Positions 24,181 to 25,521 of a stretch of 25,521 nucleotides of DNA are shown here, in pieces. How positions within the stretch are numbered: the stretch's first letter is position 1; each line of letters begins with the position of its first letter. A program made the position numbers and the translations under genes. The notes below the pieces were generated by a model. It had not been told where the DNA came from, ran no database searches, and saw nothing but the letters and a program-made list of their open reading frames with translations. Source of the DNA: Anaerolineaceae bacterium UBA3924 (GTDB lineage: Bacteria; Chloroflexota; Anaerolineae; Anaerolineales; Anaerolineaceae); contig DGEO01000041.1 in assembly GCA_002385985.1 (NCBI GenBank), positions 22,545 through 48,065 of the forward strand, given 5' to 3'.

Positions 24181-24253
24181 TGGACCTGAGGGGATTCGAA
24201 CCCCTGACCTCCTCAGTGCGATTGAGGCGCGCTCCCAGCTGCGCTACAGGCCC
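24181..24253 (-). tRNA. tRNA-Ala (anticodon CGC)
   Basis: A 73-nt cloverleaf with acceptor stem GGGCCTG/CAGGTCC and discriminator A. The anticodon arm is CCTCA-ATCGCAC-TGAGG, giving anticodon CGC, which reads GCG. The T arm is AGGGGTTCGAATCCCCT, and CCA is not encoded. It lies 44 nt upstream of the GGC gene on the same transcript and closely resembles it, so the pair arose by duplication. Confidence 0.97.
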
Positions 24254-24272
24254 CTTTCTTGAGGGTGACGAG

Positions 24273-24301
24273 ATTGTAACCGAGACTTATCCGTCTGTCA
24301 A
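24273..24301 (-). promoter_or_regulatory. Strong promoter of the tRNA-Ala pair
   Basis: Perfect -35 TTGACA (24296-24301), a 17-nt spacer and -10 TACAAT (24273-24278) on the minus strand, 19 nt before the first tRNA gene. It is the best sigma-70-type promoter in the window. Confidence 0.9.
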
Positions 24302-24344
24302 GGAGCTTGATTTCTGACTGTTCCCCGAGAATCGCGGGAAAAAT

Positions 24345-24370
24345 TATAATCAGGGAAGGAGAATCCTTTC
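24345..24370 (+). promoter_or_regulatory. -10 box and hairpin-prone ribosome site of the M24 peptidase
   Basis: TATAAT at 24345-24350 lies 20 nt before the ATG at 24371, so the 5' leader is short. The AAGGAG site can fold with TCCTTTC (24354-24370), which would hide it; the stem has about 7 bp including one G-U pair. Confidence 0.5.
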
Positions 24371-25474
24371 ATGAGCACTGATCGCCTGAATAAAGTACTG
24401 CGTTTGATGCGTTTTGAAGGGCTGGACGCGCTGGCACTGAACCCCGGGCCCTCACTGGTCTACCTGACCGGCCTGCACTTCCACCTGATGGAACGCCCTG
24501 TGGTGCTGCTCATCCCCGCCTCGGGCGAGCCGGTCATGGTGCTGCCCGAGCTGGAAGCCAGCCGGCTGGAACATGCCCGCCTGCCGCTGCGCGCCTTCCC
24601 CTATGCAGACAACCCGGCCACCTGGGAGAACGCTTTTCGCCAGGCGGTGCAGGCAGCCCACCTGAACGGCGTGCGCGTGGGCGTTGAGGCCACCCGTATG
24701 CGCTTCCTCGAGCTCAGCTACCTGCAGAAGTCCGCCCCCGGGTCGAATTTCGAAGCCGCTGACTTCAGCCTGAGCAACCTGCGCATTGCCAAGGATCGGG
24801 AGGAAGTCGAGGCCATGCGTCAGGCAGCCCGTATCGCTGAAGACGCGCTGCAGGCCACCCTGCCGGCCGTCAAAGAAGGCATCAGTGAGGCCGAGCTTGC
24901 CGGAGAACTGGTGGTGCAGCTGCTGCGGGCCGGCTCTGACAGCGAACTGCCCTTCAGCCCCATCGTCGCCTTCGGGGAAAACTCCGCCAACCCGCATTCC
25001 ACTCCCTCTGACCGCCGCCTGAAGCGGGGCGATCTGGTCCTCTTTGACTGGGGAGCCAGCTGCCAGGGCTACATCTCCGACATCACGCGCACCTTTTCAC
25101 TGGGAGAGCCGGACGGGGAGTTCCGCCGCATCGCAGAAATTGTGAAGGCCGCCAACGAAGCCGGCCGGCAGGCTGCACGCGGGGGCATTCCTGCCGGTCA
25201 GGTGGACCTGGCTGCCCGGCAGGAAATTGAAAAGGCCGGTTACGGGCCGTATTTCATCCACCGCACCGGGCACGGCATCGGCATGGAGGGGCACGAAGCG
25301 CCCTACATCTTCGCCGAAAACCAGCAAATACTCGAGGAAGGCATGGCCTTTACCGTCGAGCCAGGCATCTACCTGCCCGGGCGCGGCGGCGTGCGCATTG
25401 AGGACAACGTGGTCATCACTGGCGATGGGGCGGAAACCCTCACCAGTCTGCCGCGTGAACTGATCCAGCTGTAG
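24371..25474 (+). CDS. M24 family Xaa-Pro aminopeptidase-like metallopeptidase
   Basis: A 367-aa peptidase with a creatinase-like N-terminal domain (about 1-135) and a pita-bread catalytic domain. All five metal ligands are visible: Asp in LVLFDWGAS, Asp in ISDITRTF, His in HRTGHGIGMEGHE, Glu in FTVEPGIY and Glu in VRIEDNVV. Such enzymes remove N-terminal residues before proline using two metal ions in the cytoplasm; some family members cleave other dipeptides. The start at 24371 follows AAGGAG at 9 nt. It is divergent from the tRNA-Ala operon, and the next gene starts 8 nt after its stop, so an operon is likely. Confidence 0.93.
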   Translation: MSTDRLNKVLRLMRFEGLDALALNPGPSLVYLTGLHFHLMERPVVLLIPASGEPVMVLPELEASRLEHARLPLRAFPYADNPATWENAFRQAVQAAHLNGVRVGVEATRMRFLELSYLQKSAPGSNFEAADFSLSNLRIAKDREEVEAMRQAARIAEDALQATLPAVKEGISEAELAGELVVQLLRAGSDSELPFSPIVAFGENSANPHSTPSDRRLKRGDLVLFDWGASCQGYISDITRTFSLGEPDGEFRRIAEIVKAANEAGRQAARGGIPAGQVDLAARQEIEKAGYGPYFIHRTGHGIGMEGHEAPYIFAENQQILEEGMAFTVEPGIYLPGRGGVRIEDNVVITGDGAETLTSLPRELIQL

Positions 25475-25482
25475 GAGAGAGC

Positions 25483-25521
25483 ATGTCTCAACCGTTTCTC
25501 ATGCGCGGAGCAGAGCCCTTC
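25483..25521 (+). CDS. Start of the next gene, possibly an alpha/beta hydrolase
   Basis: ATG at 25483, with AGGAGAG overlapping the preceding stop codon, opens a frame that runs off the window after 13 codons (MSQPFLMRGAEPF). The opening recalls small esterases whose N-terminus reads GAEPF before a hydrolase fold, but 13 residues cannot support a family call. The coupling to the peptidase gene and the good ribosome site argue that it is real. Confidence 0.5.
   Translation, partial: MSQPFLMRGAEPF

Noticed and set aside
23930..24262. Plus-strand frames containing GIRTPDLL-type peptides
   Set aside because: They are antisense to the two tRNA-Ala genes, a well-known source of false protein annotations.
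1..25521. Mobile elements or CRISPR arrays
   Set aside because: No transposase or integrase genes, terminal inverted repeats, regular direct repeats with spacers, or att-like duplications at the tRNA genes were seen.

Overview
The window is about 25.5 kb of GC-rich, gene-dense bacterial chromosome. The mix of genes fits a Chloroflexota (Anaerolineae-like) genome: beta-propeller TolB/PD40 repeats, tandem FemAB-like transferases, RNase Y, a T-box-controlled leucyl-tRNA synthetase, a bi-domain oxidoreductase beside a heparinase-like protein, and a YgbA-type Cys-rich protein. This placement is an inference from gene content; no 16S rRNA gene or marker tree is available here. No transposase, integrase, phage gene or CRISPR array was seen.

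Layout. (1) 1-914, plus: the 3' part of a PD40 beta-propeller protein. (2) 911-8266, minus: a tightly packed operon read GT2 glycosyltransferase, polyprenyl-phosphate sugar phosphotransferase, CapD/FlaA1-type nucleotide-sugar dehydratase, two FemAB paralogues and a D-cysteine desulfhydrase-like PLP enzyme. Most junctions are 0-3 nt or overlapping. (3) 8421-8825, ridA, and 8906-11328, cydAB (cytochrome bd oxidase), both minus. (4) 11526-16931, minus: a three-gene polysaccharide module of bi-domain oxidoreductase, heparinase II/III-like protein and WbuB-like GT4. (5) 17076-17420, plus: a YgbA-family protein, divergent from module 4. (6) 17458-19664, minus: recX then rny. (7) 19665-20061, minus: no protein gene, but a promoter, many inverted repeats and a terminator touching the recX start codon, which suggests a structured RNA or leader. 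(8) 20126-20809: creatininase-family amidohydrolase, minus. (9) 20903-24010: leuS with a T-box leader, minus. (10) 24064-24253: two tRNA-Ala genes (GGC and CGC), minus. (11) 24371-25474: M24 aminopeptidase, plus, followed by the start of another gene cut by the window end.

How it works together. Modules 2 and 4 form one split cell-surface polysaccharide locus. Nucleotide sugars are modified (CapD-type dehydratase, bi-domain oxidoreductase), the first sugar phosphate is loaded on undecaprenyl phosphate, GT2 and GT4 enzymes extend the chain, and the heparinase-like protein may trim or remodel it. The FemAB pair may add amino acids to a lipid-linked or wall precursor. A cytochrome bd operon sits between the two modules, and a YgbA homologue (a family linked to nitric oxide stress in enterobacteria) lies just beyond. 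The right half is housekeeping RNA biology: RNase Y, RecX, LeuRS and tRNAs, with visible RNA-level control (T-box, terminators, candidate leader RNA).

The best leads for something undescribed are the roughly 385-nt structured RNA or leader upstream of recX, and an extra domain of roughly 110 residues in the LeuRS editing region.
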